Origin: Rhodoferax sp.
Lineage (GTDB): Bacteria > Pseudomonadota > Gammaproteobacteria > Burkholderiales > Burkholderiaceae_C
Reading direction: 5' to 3'
Length of the DNA stretch: 5,757 bases
Assembly: GCA_030683195.1 (NCBI GenBank)
Contig: JAUXQA010000522.1
Coordinates: 1-5,757 of the forward strand
The position numbers and the translations under genes are program-made. Each line of letters starts with the position of its first letter. Within the stretch, counting starts at the first letter, position 1. The notes under the pieces were generated by a model that had not been told where the DNA came from, searched no databases, and saw nothing but the letters and a program-made list of their open reading frames with translations. This document shows, piece by piece, positions 1-5,757 of the stretch.

Positions 1-29
1 AAAATTAATTGGAATCTGACCCCTATTTT
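1..29. repeat. Partial dispersed-repeat-like near-palindrome
   Basis: This AT-flanked sequence has an imperfect dyad centred near position 17. GG (11-12) can pair with CC (22-23), TC (15-16) with GA (18-19), and the outer AAAAT (1-5) with ATTTT (25-29). The core GGAATCTGACCCC resembles short repeats, typically of the form GGGGTCAGACCCC with AT-rich flanks, that I recall as scattered through beta- and gammaproteobacterial genomes, often near REP-associated tyrosine transposases. The window starts inside or at the edge of it, so its full extent and any partner copy are invisible. Its composition differs sharply from the GC-rich gene that follows. The family assignment is from memory. It could instead be ordinary leader DNA. 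Confidence 0.4.
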
Positions 30-38
30 TTTCAAACC

Positions 39-608
39 ATGCAAATTGAAACCCCTCCCACTGAAAAGCCCTACGACAAACCCGAAGGCGAGCGCCGGGG
101 GCTCATCATTGTCAATACCGGTGACGGCAAGGGCAAGAGTACGGCGGCTTTTGGGCTGGCTTTGCGCGCGCATGGCCGGGCCAAGGCGGTCAAGATTTTT
201 CAGTTCATGAAGGTGCCGAGCGCCCGCTTTGGCGAGCACCGCATGTTTGAGCAGTTGGGCATTCCGATTGAAGGTTTGGGCGATGGCTTCAGCTGGAAAA
301 GCCAGGACCTGGAGCATTCGGCTCAATTGGCGCGCGATGGCTGGCAAAAAGCCAAGGTTGCCATTTTGAGCGGAGACTACTTCATGGTGACGCTGGATGA
401 GATCACTTACCCGCTGATTTACGGCTGGATGCCGATTGACGATGTGCTGGACACCCTCAAGACCCGCCCCAGCCACGTGCATGTGGTTCTGACCGGGCGG
501 CGCTGCCCGCCCGAAATCATCGAGCTAGCCGATACCGTGACCGAGATGACAATGGTCAAGCACGCGTTCAAGGCCGGTATTCCGGCGCAGCGGGGGATTG
601 AGGACTGA
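39..608 (+). CDS. cobO: Corrinoid adenosyltransferase (CobA/CobO/BtuR type)
   Basis: This cytosolic enzyme transfers the 5'-deoxyadenosyl group of ATP to Co(I) of cob(I)yrinic acid a,c-diamide or other corrinoids, giving the adenosylated form used by the later enzymes. The 189-residue product is about full length for the family. It has an N-terminal P-loop GDGKGKST (residues 28-35), then KIFQFMK, a Walker B-like LDEITYPL beginning at residue 119, and the family C-terminal blocks VVLTGRRCP, ELADTVTEM and KHAFKAGIPAQRGIE. The ATG at 39 is chosen because similarity to known CobO proteins begins at MQIETPP. An in-frame TTG at 9 would add ten residues (MESDPYFFQT), but these are read from the repeat-like sequence and look non-native. 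Neither start has a clear Shine-Dalgarno sequence. It is the first of five collinear cobalamin genes here, and any promoter or riboswitch lies upstream of the window. Confidence 0.95.
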   Translation: MQIETPPTEKPYDKPEGERRGLIIVNTGDGKGKSTAAFGLALRAHGRAKAVKIFQFMKVPSARFGEHRMFEQLGIPIEGLGDGFSWKSQDLEHSAQLARDGWQKAKVAILSGDYFMVTLDEITYPLIYGWMPIDDVLDTLKTRPSHVHVVLTGRRCPPEIIELADTVTEMTMVKHAFKAGIPAQRGIED

Positions 609-652
609 CGGGTTTTCATCCAGACACCTATGGACCTCTTTTGAAGCACACC

Positions 653-658
653 GAAAGG
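653..658 (+). promoter_or_regulatory. Ribosome binding site for cobD
   Basis: GAAAGG lies 4 nt before the GTG at 663 and is the best Shine-Dalgarno match in the 54-nt gap between cobO and cobD. It supports the GTG start. An in-frame TGA at 642-644 closes the frame just upstream, and no other start codon lies between that stop and 663. The rest of the gap (609-662) contains a five-codon ATG frame (630-644) that ends at this stop, and no convincing terminator. Confidence 0.6.
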
Positions 659-662
659 CGCC

Positions 663-1730
663 GTGAATCTTGACCCTGGCGGATTCATCGGTCCGGCAGC
701 CTTGCTGCTGGCGCTCGCGATTGACCGCTGGTGGGGTGAGCCGCGTCTGCGCCTTCACCCTGTGGTCTGGATGGGCAACTACCTGGCGTGGGGCGGCCAG
801 TTCGTGCACCGGGTGGCCGGGCAGGGCGTTGAATTCACCCACCAAGGGCAAGCAGGTTCTCAAACCGATTTCAAGGCTTTTTGGCTTGCAGCCGTCGTCT
901 GGATTGGGGGGGGCACTGTTGTTTTAATAGCAACTCTGGCTCTGCAATGGGCGGTGTTGTCCGTGCCCACGTTGCTGATGCCAGCCTTGGGAGGTGCGCT
1001 CGGGCCTATCTTCGCCGGGTTTGCTGGCGGCGTGTTGGCGGCTGCGCTGATGGCATGCCTGCTCAAGCCCATGTTCGCTTGGGCTATGCTGAAAAGCGAA
1101 GTCCTGGCGGTCGAGAAGGCCCTCAATCCGGTGCACGGCGGCTCCCTGGCCGCGGGCCGCGAGCGCCTGAGCTGGCTGGTGAGCCGGGATGTGGCGAACC
1201 TGAGCGAGTTGCAGGTGCGCGAAAGCGCGATTGAGTCGCTGGCCGAGAACCTCAACGACTCGGTCATCGCGCCCATCTTCTGGTTTGTGCTGCTGGGTCT
1301 GCCCGGCGCGGCGCTGTACCGCTTTGCCAACACGGCCGACGCCATGTGGGGCTACCCCGGCGTGTACAAAGGCCAGAACTGGCAGTGGGCGGGCAAATGG
1401 GCGGCGCGGGTGGACGACCTGTTGAGTTACATCCCGGCACGTATCACGGGATTGTTGCTGGCGGTCGTGTCCGGCGGTCTTGACTGGTCAAACCTGCGCT
1501 CACAAGCCCGGCAAACCCCGTCACCCAACAGCGGCTGGCCGATGGCCGCCATGGCGCTTGGCTTGGGTGTTTGCCTGCAAAAACCCGGTGTGTATGCCTT
1601 GAACGCCCTGGGGCGCCCGGTGCAGGCCCCTGATGTGCCTTTGGCGATAATTTATGCATTAAAAGCGCTTCTAGCCGCTATATTTATTGCCTTGGTAGCT
1701 ATATATTTTGTGAGTCCCTTGGGGTTCTGA
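663..1730 (+). CDS. cobD: Adenosylcobinamide-phosphate synthase, CobD/CbiB family
   Basis: This integral membrane enzyme joins adenosylcobyric acid to (R)-1-amino-2-propanol or its O-phosphate, giving adenosylcobinamide (phosphate). It is cbiB in Salmonella naming. The 355 residues show the family order: a first hydrophobic helix (about 8-20), DRWWGEP (21-27), HPVVWMG (32-38), hydrophobic segments at about 72-95 and 98-142, SRDV (174-177), the hallmark block ESAIESLAENLNDSVIAP (187-204), a helix at about 203-220, ANTADAMWGY (222-231), DDLLSYIPARITG (251-263), and a last helix at about 326-350. It is slightly longer than many CbiB proteins, with a polar stretch at about 46-72 after the first motif block. 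The GTG start at 663 is the only possible start near the family N-terminus. Two oddities are an eight-G run at 906-913 and an AT-rich 3' end with rare codons. The stop is 4 nt before cobC, whose product supplies the aminopropanol phosphate. Confidence 0.94.
   Translation: MNLDPGGFIGPAALLLALAIDRWWGEPRLRLHPVVWMGNYLAWGGQFVHRVAGQGVEFTHQGQAGSQTDFKAFWLAAVVWIGGGTVVLIATLALQWAVLSVPTLLMPALGGALGPIFAGFAGGVLAAALMACLLKPMFAWAMLKSEVLAVEKALNPVHGGSLAAGRERLSWLVSRDVANLSELQVRESAIESLAENLNDSVIAPIFWFVLLGLPGAALYRFANTADAMWGYPGVYKGQNWQWAGKWAARVDDLLSYIPARITGLLLAVVSGGLDWSNLRSQARQTPSPNSGWPMAAMALGLGVCLQKPGVYALNALGRPVQAPDVPLAIIYALKALLAAIFIALVAIYFVSPLGF
1646..1710 (+). other. AT-rich, repeat-like patch inside the 3' end of cobD
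   Basis: These 65 bases contain 21 G or C (32%), inside a gene that is otherwise strongly GC-rich. The reading frame uses codons that are rare in the neighbours: ATA three times, plus TTA, CTA and GTA. Two 16-base stretches, 1674-1689 and 1695-1710, match at 12 of 16 positions and sit 21 bases (seven codons) apart, encoding AAIFI and VAIYF. The stretch containing AGCGCTTCTAGCCGCTAT resembles short AGCGCT/CTAGC/GCTAT-containing repeats that I recall as common in Comamonadaceae genomes, but that link is from memory. It encodes the last predicted membrane helix (residues 329-350), so it is read in frame and does not break the gene. Confidence 0.45.
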
Positions 1731-1734
1731 ATCC

Positions 1735-2907
1735 ATGCGCAATTTCCAATCTTCCGATGAGTTGGCCTTGCCTTCAGCATCCCTTGCCGCCCGCCAGCAC
1801 GGCGGCCCGGATGCTTTGGGCGTGCCGCGATTTGATTTTTCCACCAACAGCAACGCCTGCGGACCCTGTCCGATGGCCTTGGCGGCAGTGCAAAGCGCCG
1901 ACCCCACCCGCTACCCGGACGCCAGCTACACCGCCTTGAAGCAGCAACTGGCCGATTTTCACGGCGTGGCCGCAAGACGTGTGGTGTTGGCCGGCAGCGC
2001 TAGCGAGTTCATTTTCCGCATCACCGCATGGCAGGCGCAGCAAAGTGCCGGGCAGGGCCGGGTGCACCTGCCTCCGCACAGCTACGGCGACTACGCCCAT
2101 GCCGCAAAGGCCTGGGGCCTAGCACCCACTGCGGATGTGAATGCCGCTCAACTGGTCTGGGCCTGCGAGCCATCCAGCCCGTTGGGGCAGGCGAATGAAC
2201 ATTGGCCAAGCTGGCTGAGCCACCCCGGCGAGGGGACAGTAGAAAGCCCGGCAGTCCTCGCGACATTTCGCGCGGGTACTGCCCAACTGGTGCTCGATTG
2301 CGCCTACGCTCCGCTGCGCCTGAGTGACGCGCCCAGCTTGAGTACCAGCCAACTTGAACAGGTGTGGCAGCTGTTTTCACCCAACAAGGCGTTGGGCCTG
2401 ACCGGCGTGCGTGCGGCTTATGCCATTTCGCCACTTGGGTCAGGCACTGCCGTTCATGAATTGGAGCGCTTGTGTGCGTCCTGGCCCGTGGGCGCGCATG
2501 GCGTGGCTTTGTTGCAGGCCTGGGTGGTACCCGGGGTACAAGCCTGGTTGAGCGACTCTTTACACACCTTGGCTGAATGGAAAACCCGGCAGATCAAGCT
2601 GCTGCAACGCGCGGGCTGGATGGCTCTACCCAGCGAAGCCAACTTTTTCTGTGCCCGCCCGCCCGGTGGCGATTTGACGGCCCAACTGCAGAGTTTGCGT
2701 GCGCATGGCATCAAACTGCGCGATGCCGCGTCGTTCGGGCTGCCCGGCCACGTGCGACTAGGTGTGCTGGCCCCCGAGGCGCAAGATGCGTTGATCAAGG
2801 CTTGGGCGCTGAGTACGCCATCAGGTCGCAACCCCTCGCCCCCCGGAACCAATTTCCTTGTGAAACCTGCGCAGGCAGATACAACCCCAAACCCACAAAC
2901 AAAATGA
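1735..2907 (+). CDS. cobC: Threonine-phosphate decarboxylase-like PLP enzyme (CobC)
   Basis: This is a fold-type I, aminotransferase-like enzyme expected to decarboxylate L-threonine O-3-phosphate to (R)-1-amino-2-propanol phosphate, the linker of the nucleotide loop. It matches Salmonella CobD and Pseudomonas CobC. In the 390 residues, DFSTNSNACGP (34-44) corresponds to the family DFS.N.NP.GP block, RYPD (59-62) precedes the small-domain helix, and VLAGSASEFIFR (84-95) is the cofactor-phosphate loop. LVLDCAYAPL (185-194) carries the Asp188 expected to bind the pyridine nitrogen. SPNKALGLTGVR (215-226) holds the Schiff-base Lys218. Arg341 in HVRLGV is the likely carboxylate contact. The usual NPNNPTG-type loop reads EPSSPLG (145-151). 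After about residue 358 a Pro/Thr/Asn-rich tail of some 30 residues has no recognisable family match. The ATG lies 4 nt after the cobD stop, with a weak GGGG (1721-1724) as possible ribosome site. The stop overlaps the cobQ start. Confidence 0.88.
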   Translation: MRNFQSSDELALPSASLAARQHGGPDALGVPRFDFSTNSNACGPCPMALAAVQSADPTRYPDASYTALKQQLADFHGVAARRVVLAGSASEFIFRITAWQAQQSAGQGRVHLPPHSYGDYAHAAKAWGLAPTADVNAAQLVWACEPSSPLGQANEHWPSWLSHPGEGTVESPAVLATFRAGTAQLVLDCAYAPLRLSDAPSLSTSQLEQVWQLFSPNKALGLTGVRAAYAISPLGSGTAVHELERLCASWPVGAHGVALLQAWVVPGVQAWLSDSLHTLAEWKTRQIKLLQRAGWMALPSEANFFCARPPGGDLTAQLQSLRAHGIKLRDAASFGLPGHVRLGVLAPEAQDALIKAWALSTPSGRNPSPPGTNFLVKPAQADTTPNPQTK

Positions 2908-4442
2908 CCGCCAAATGCATCATGGTGCTCGGCACCACCAGCGGCGCCGGCAAAAGCTGGCTGACCACCGCACTGTGCCGCCACTACGCCCGCCAAGGCC
3001 TCAAAGTCGCGCCGTTCAAGGCGCAAAACATGAGCAACAACGCCCGCGTAGTGGCATCCAGCAACGCCGAGGGTGAGATCGGCAGCGCCCAGTACTTTCA
3101 GGCACTGGCCGCCCGTGCAGAGCCACAAGTGCGCATGAATCCGCTGCTGCTCAAGCCCGAGCGTGACACCCACAGCCAGGTGGTGCTGATGGGGCAGGTG
3201 AGTGACGAACTCACCGCCATGCCCTGGCGTGGGCGCAGTTTGCATGTGTGGCCGCACATTGCCAAAGCGCTCGACGAGTTGGTGGCGGAGAACGATGTGG
3301 TGGTGATCGAAGGTGCGGGCTCCCCCGCCGAAATCAATTTATCGAGCAGCGACATCGTGAACATGCGCGTGGCCCTGCATGCCAACGCCGCTTGCCTGCT
3401 GGTGACCGACATTGACCGGGGCGGGGCGTTTGCCCACCTGTACGGCACGTGGGCGCTATTGCCGGAGAACGAACGCGCATTGATCAAGGGCTTCGTGCTG
3501 AACAAGTTCCGGGGAGATGCCAGCCTGCTGGCACCTGCGCCGCAGATGCTCCAAGACCTCACCGGTATCCCCACCGTGGCCACCTTGCCCATGTGGTGGC
3601 ACCACGGTCTGCCGGAAGAGGACGGGGTGTTTGACGACAAAACCACCGCACGCGGTGCGGTCACGCTCACGGTGGCTGTCATTGCCTACCCGCGCATCAG
3701 CAACCTTGATGAATTCCAGCCACTCAAAAATATTCCCGGCGTGCGCCTGTGCTGGGTGCGCTCACCGGCTGAACTGGCGGGGTTAGGGGCCACCGACTGG
3801 ATCATCCTGCCCGGCTCCAAACACACCAGCGGCGACTTGGCCTGGCTACGCCAGCAGGGGCTGGACGCCGCTGTGGCTGCGCACGCACGCCGGGGCGGTG
3901 CCGTGCTGGGCGTGTGTGGCGGGCTGCAAATGCTGGGCGAGGCGCTGGTGGACCCCCACGGCATCGATGGCAATGCCCCCGGCTTGGGGCTGTTGCCCCT
4001 GGTGACTGTGTTTGACGCGGATAAAACCGTGCGTCACACGCAAGTTAGGTTCGATGCCGGCATGGCTCCGCCCACGCGGGTACCTGGCCCGGATATGGTT
4101 CATGTAGAGGCGCTCATCAGCCCCCCTTGGTCGGCCTTGGCGGGCGTCCAAGTGGCTGGCTACGAGATTCACCACGGTCAGACGCGGCAACACGCCGCCA
4201 TGGCGCGTGCTGGTGACGTGGCCCAGGAGGTGCTGCCGGGCGGCCTGGCCTGGCAAAACCGCAACGGCAATGTGCTGGGCCTGTACTTGCACGGCCTTTT
4301 TGAAGACCCCACCGCGCTGCAAGCGCTGTTTGCACACCACCTCACGGGACCGGTACCCACACTGGACGCCGTGTTTGACGGTCTGGCTGACTTCATCGAA
4401 CAACACTTTGAGCCGGGCGTTCTGTCGGCCCTGATCGCCTGA
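2904..4442 (+). CDS. cobQ: Cobyric acid synthase, glutamine-hydrolysing (CobQ)
   Basis: This cytosolic amidotransferase uses ATP and glutamine to amidate side chains b, d, e and g of adenosylcobyrinic acid a,c-diamide, giving adenosylcobyric acid. The 512 residues hold an N-terminal synthetase domain with P-loop GTTSGAGKS (10-18), KAQNMSNNARV (39-49), VVVIEGAGSPAEINL (132-146) and DIDRGGAFA (169-177). A C-terminal class I-type glutaminase domain follows: ILPGSKHTSGDL (301-312), the nucleophile motif GVCGG (336-340, Cys338), YEIHHG (420-425) and YLHGLFED (461-468, His463). It is slightly longer than the usual 480-500 residues. The start at 2904 is fixed by family similarity starting at MTAKCIMVLG and by the ATGA overlap with cobC. 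The frame is open upstream to 2577, but that part is out-of-frame cobC sequence. No Shine-Dalgarno is visible, so translation is probably coupled to cobC. Confidence 0.96.
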   Translation: MTAKCIMVLGTTSGAGKSWLTTALCRHYARQGLKVAPFKAQNMSNNARVVASSNAEGEIGSAQYFQALAARAEPQVRMNPLLLKPERDTHSQVVLMGQVSDELTAMPWRGRSLHVWPHIAKALDELVAENDVVVIEGAGSPAEINLSSSDIVNMRVALHANAACLLVTDIDRGGAFAHLYGTWALLPENERALIKGFVLNKFRGDASLLAPAPQMLQDLTGIPTVATLPMWWHHGLPEEDGVFDDKTTARGAVTLTVAVIAYPRISNLDEFQPLKNIPGVRLCWVRSPAELAGLGATDWIILPGSKHTSGDLAWLRQQGLDAAVAAHARRGGAVLGVCGGLQMLGEALVDPHGIDGNAPGLGLLPLVTVFDADKTVRHTQVRFDAGMAPPTRVPGPDMVHVEALISPPWSALAGVQVAGYEIHHGQTRQHAAMARAGDVAQEVLPGGLAWQNRNGNVLGLYLHGLFEDPTALQALFAHHLTGPVPTLDAVFDGLADFIEQHFEPGVLSALIA

Positions 4443-4476
4443 ATTTCTTGCAACTCTTTAGCATTGACACCTCACC

Positions 4477-5565
4477 ATGCCCACCCCCTTGCCCACCCTC
4501 ATTGACCTTCGCACCGCCGCCCACACGCAGGCCTTGCAGCACAAGCTGGATAACAAAACCAAACCCCTGGGTTCGCTGGGTCGTCTGGAAGCGCTCGCCC
4601 TGCAACTGGGCGAGATTTTGGGGTCAACATCCCCCACGCTGGAGCAGCCTCAAATGGTGGTGTTCGCCGGAGACCACGGTTTGACGGCGCGCGGCATCTC
4701 GGCTTTTCCAAGTGACGTGAGCTGGCAGATGGTGGAAAACTTTTTGGCCGGAGGCGCAGCGGTGAGCGTGCTGGCACGGCAAAACGGCATCGCCCTGACG
4801 GTGGTGGACTGCGGCGTGAACCACGACTTTATGGCAGGTTTGCCGACGGGAACTCAGCGGCCGGGTCTGCTGGTGCGCAAGGTGGTCGGCGGTGAACAGG
4901 GCACGGCCGACTCATCCACCCAGAACGCCATGACGGCGGCGCAATGCCAGGCGGCGCTGCACAACGGCCAGGAAATCGTCAAATCCCTGCCGGGCAATGC
5001 CTTGTTGTTGGGCGAGATGGGCATTGGCAACACCTCGGCAGCCTCGCTGCTGCTGGCGCGTCTGGCCGGGCTGGAGATTGAGGTCTGCACCGGTGCAGGC
5101 ACCGGTCTGGATGCGCCTGCGGTGCAACGCAAAACCGAGGTGCTACGCGAGGTGCTCGCCCGCCACCCGGATGCCCAAGCGCCGCTGGAGGCCTTGGCCG
5201 CGTTCGGCGGCTTCGAGATTGCCACCATGGTGGGCGCGGTGTTGCAAGCCGCCCATGAACGCCGGGTAGTCGTGGTCGATGGTTTCATCGCCACCTCGGC
5301 CGTGCTGGTGGCGCATGCGCTGCAACCGCTGGTGTTGCAGCGTTGTGTGTTTGCCCACCGCTCTGGCGAGCGTGGGCATGAGTTCATGTTGCAACACCTG
5401 GGGGTGCAGGCGTTGCTGGATTTGGGCTTGCGTTTGGGGGAGGGCTCGGGCGCGGCGCTGGCGTGGCCGCTGCTTCAATCCGCCTGTGCGATCCTGCGTG
5501 AGATGGCCAGTTTTGAGTCAGCTGGCGTGTCTGAAAAGTCGCAAGCCAGCGATGTACTGGCCTGA
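4477..5565 (+). CDS. cobT: Nicotinate-nucleotide--dimethylbenzimidazole phosphoribosyltransferase (CobT)
   Basis: This enzyme activates the lower ligand of B12 by moving the phosphoribosyl group of nicotinate mononucleotide to 5,6-dimethylbenzimidazole, giving alpha-ribazole 5'-phosphate and nicotinate. The 362 residues match the family length and carry KTKPLGSLGRLE (27-38), FAGDHGL (63-69), GEMGIGNTSAAS (179-190), GTGLD (208-212), FGGFEIA (243-249), DGFI (268-271), HRSGERGH (294-301) and GEGSGAALAW (321-330). Glu322 corresponds to the catalytic Glu317 of the Salmonella enzyme. The ATG at 4477 is the first start after an in-frame TGA at 4465-4467. The 34-nt gap after cobQ has no clear Shine-Dalgarno. 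The last 15 or so residues, after MASFESAG, look poorly conserved. The usual next partner, cobS, does not follow on this strand. Confidence 0.96.
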   Translation: MPTPLPTLIDLRTAAHTQALQHKLDNKTKPLGSLGRLEALALQLGEILGSTSPTLEQPQMVVFAGDHGLTARGISAFPSDVSWQMVENFLAGGAAVSVLARQNGIALTVVDCGVNHDFMAGLPTGTQRPGLLVRKVVGGEQGTADSSTQNAMTAAQCQAALHNGQEIVKSLPGNALLLGEMGIGNTSAASLLLARLAGLEIEVCTGAGTGLDAPAVQRKTEVLREVLARHPDAQAPLEALAAFGGFEIATMVGAVLQAAHERRVVVVDGFIATSAVLVAHALQPLVLQRCVFAHRSGERGHEFMLQHLGVQALLDLGLRLGEGSGAALAWPLLQSACAILREMASFESAGVSEKSQASDVLA

Positions 5566-5596
5566 CAAGCCGTCCGGGGCCCGCCCGCTCAACACC
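5566..5596. other. Convergent intergenic gap with no clear terminator
   Basis: These 31 bases separate the cobT stop from the stop of the convergent - strand gene. They are GC-rich, with a CCGGGGCCCGCCCG core. I see no stem-loop followed by a T-run on either strand. If transcription ends here it is by a weak bidirectional structure or a factor-dependent mechanism. A 6-bp inverted repeat, GCTGGC (5521-5526) with GCCAGC (5545-5550), lies just upstream inside the end of cobT, but its 18-base loop and the missing T-tract make it a poor terminator. Confidence 0.4.
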
Positions 5597-5757
5597 TCAG
5601 AGCGGCGTGACTTCCACCATGATTTCGTTGCGGCGAAACATCGGCAGGGTCCAGGGTGGGTCGTAACGCGCCAACTGCGGGCTGCCCATGCGTGTCATTT
5701 TCCTGGCCCCCACCCAGGCCAGCAGTTCGTCGGTGTGCTGCTGCACTCGGGCTTCGG
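5597..5757 (-). CDS. SOUL/heme-binding-family protein, C-terminal fragment (5' end outside window)
   Basis: The reverse strand reads an open frame from the window edge to a TGA (TCA at 5597-5599 on the + strand), giving 52 residues. It contains ARYDPPWTLP (fragment residues 29-38) followed by FRRNEIMVEV (40-49) just before the stop. This is the C-terminal signature of the SOUL/HEBP family, where a Y.PPW/F segment is followed by a terminal RRNEI strand, as in mammalian p22HBP/HEBP1. Family proteins run about 170-210 residues, so roughly two thirds of the gene lies beyond 5757. Bacterial members bind heme or related tetrapyrroles in some studied cases, but a precise role cannot be assigned. The gene is convergent with cobT and so is not part of the cobalamin operon. 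The identification rests on a short but characteristic segment. Confidence 0.72.
   Translation of the reverse strand, partial: EARVQQHTDELLAWVGARKMTRMGSPQLARYDPPWTLPMFRRNEIMVEVTPL

Noticed and set aside
2577..2903. A 109-codon open extension upstream of the cobQ ATG in the same frame
   Set aside because: It is the out-of-frame reading of cobC. It has no cobyric acid synthase similarity, and the family N-terminus begins exactly at the ATG at 2904.
2454..3257. Long open frame on the - strand (267 codons)
   Set aside because: It spans the cobC-cobQ junction opposite two clear genes and shows no recognisable domain. It reflects GC-rich codon structure. The same holds for the other long antisense frames, for example 3846-4406 and 4854-5387.
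4464..4492. Possible internal promoter for cobT starting with TTGACA
   Set aside because: No -10-like hexamer is present about 17 nt downstream, where the sequence is C-rich coding DNA of cobT.
5521..5550. Inverted repeat GCTGGC/GCCAGC as a terminator for the cobalamin cluster
   Set aside because: The stem is only 6 bp with an 18-base loop, lies inside the cobT coding end, and is not followed by a T-run.
1..5757. Cobalamin riboswitch (B12 box GCCACTG) or other RNA element
   Set aside because: I found no convincing B12 box on the + strand in the intergenic gaps, and the gaps are too short for a riboswitch. One could lie upstream of the window.
1..5757. CRISPR array, tRNA or rRNA genes, complete insertion sequence
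   Set aside because: No regularly spaced repeats, cloverleaf-like sequence, rRNA-like stretch or transposase frame is visible. Nearly all of the window is explained by coding sequence.

Overview
The window is a compact run of late-stage cobalamin (vitamin B12) genes on the + strand, plus the 3' end of an unrelated gene on the - strand. The DNA is GC-rich (roughly 60% by eye). The protein signatures, such as the cobyric acid synthase start MTAKCIMVLG and a CobT with the KPLGSLGRLE motif, and the gene order point to a betaproteobacterium of the Burkholderiales. A Comamonadaceae member of the Rhodoferax/Polaromonas/Acidovorax type is most likely. That placement rests on recall of family sequences, not on a search.

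Layout: 1-29 is a short repeat-like, near-palindromic sequence that may be the edge of a dispersed repeat. Next come cobO (39-608), cobD/cbiB (663-1730), cobC (1735-2907), cobQ (2904-4442) and cobT (4477-5565). The gaps are 54 nt, 4 nt, a 4-bp ATGA overlap and 34 nt, so the genes look co-transcribed. After a 31-nt convergent gap, 5597-5757 holds the C-terminal 52 codons of a SOUL/heme-binding-family protein on the - strand. Its start lies outside the window.

How the genes work together: CobO adenosylates the cobalt of the corrinoid. CobQ amidates the side chains to give adenosylcobyric acid. CobC makes (R)-1-amino-2-propanol phosphate by decarboxylating threonine phosphate, and the membrane protein CobD/CbiB attaches it to the corrinoid. 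CobT makes alpha-ribazole phosphate from dimethylbenzimidazole and nicotinate mononucleotide for the lower ligand. The remaining nucleotide-loop steps (CobU/CobP and CobS) are not in this window and must be encoded elsewhere if the pathway is complete. No corrin-ring-building genes are seen.

Naming caution: cobD here is cbiB in Salmonella nomenclature, and cobC here corresponds to Salmonella cobD.

I see no undescribed system. The points worth a second look are small: the repeat touching the cobO start, an AT-rich repeat-like patch forming the last membrane helix of CobD, a run of eight G in cobD, and unusual start or tail details.
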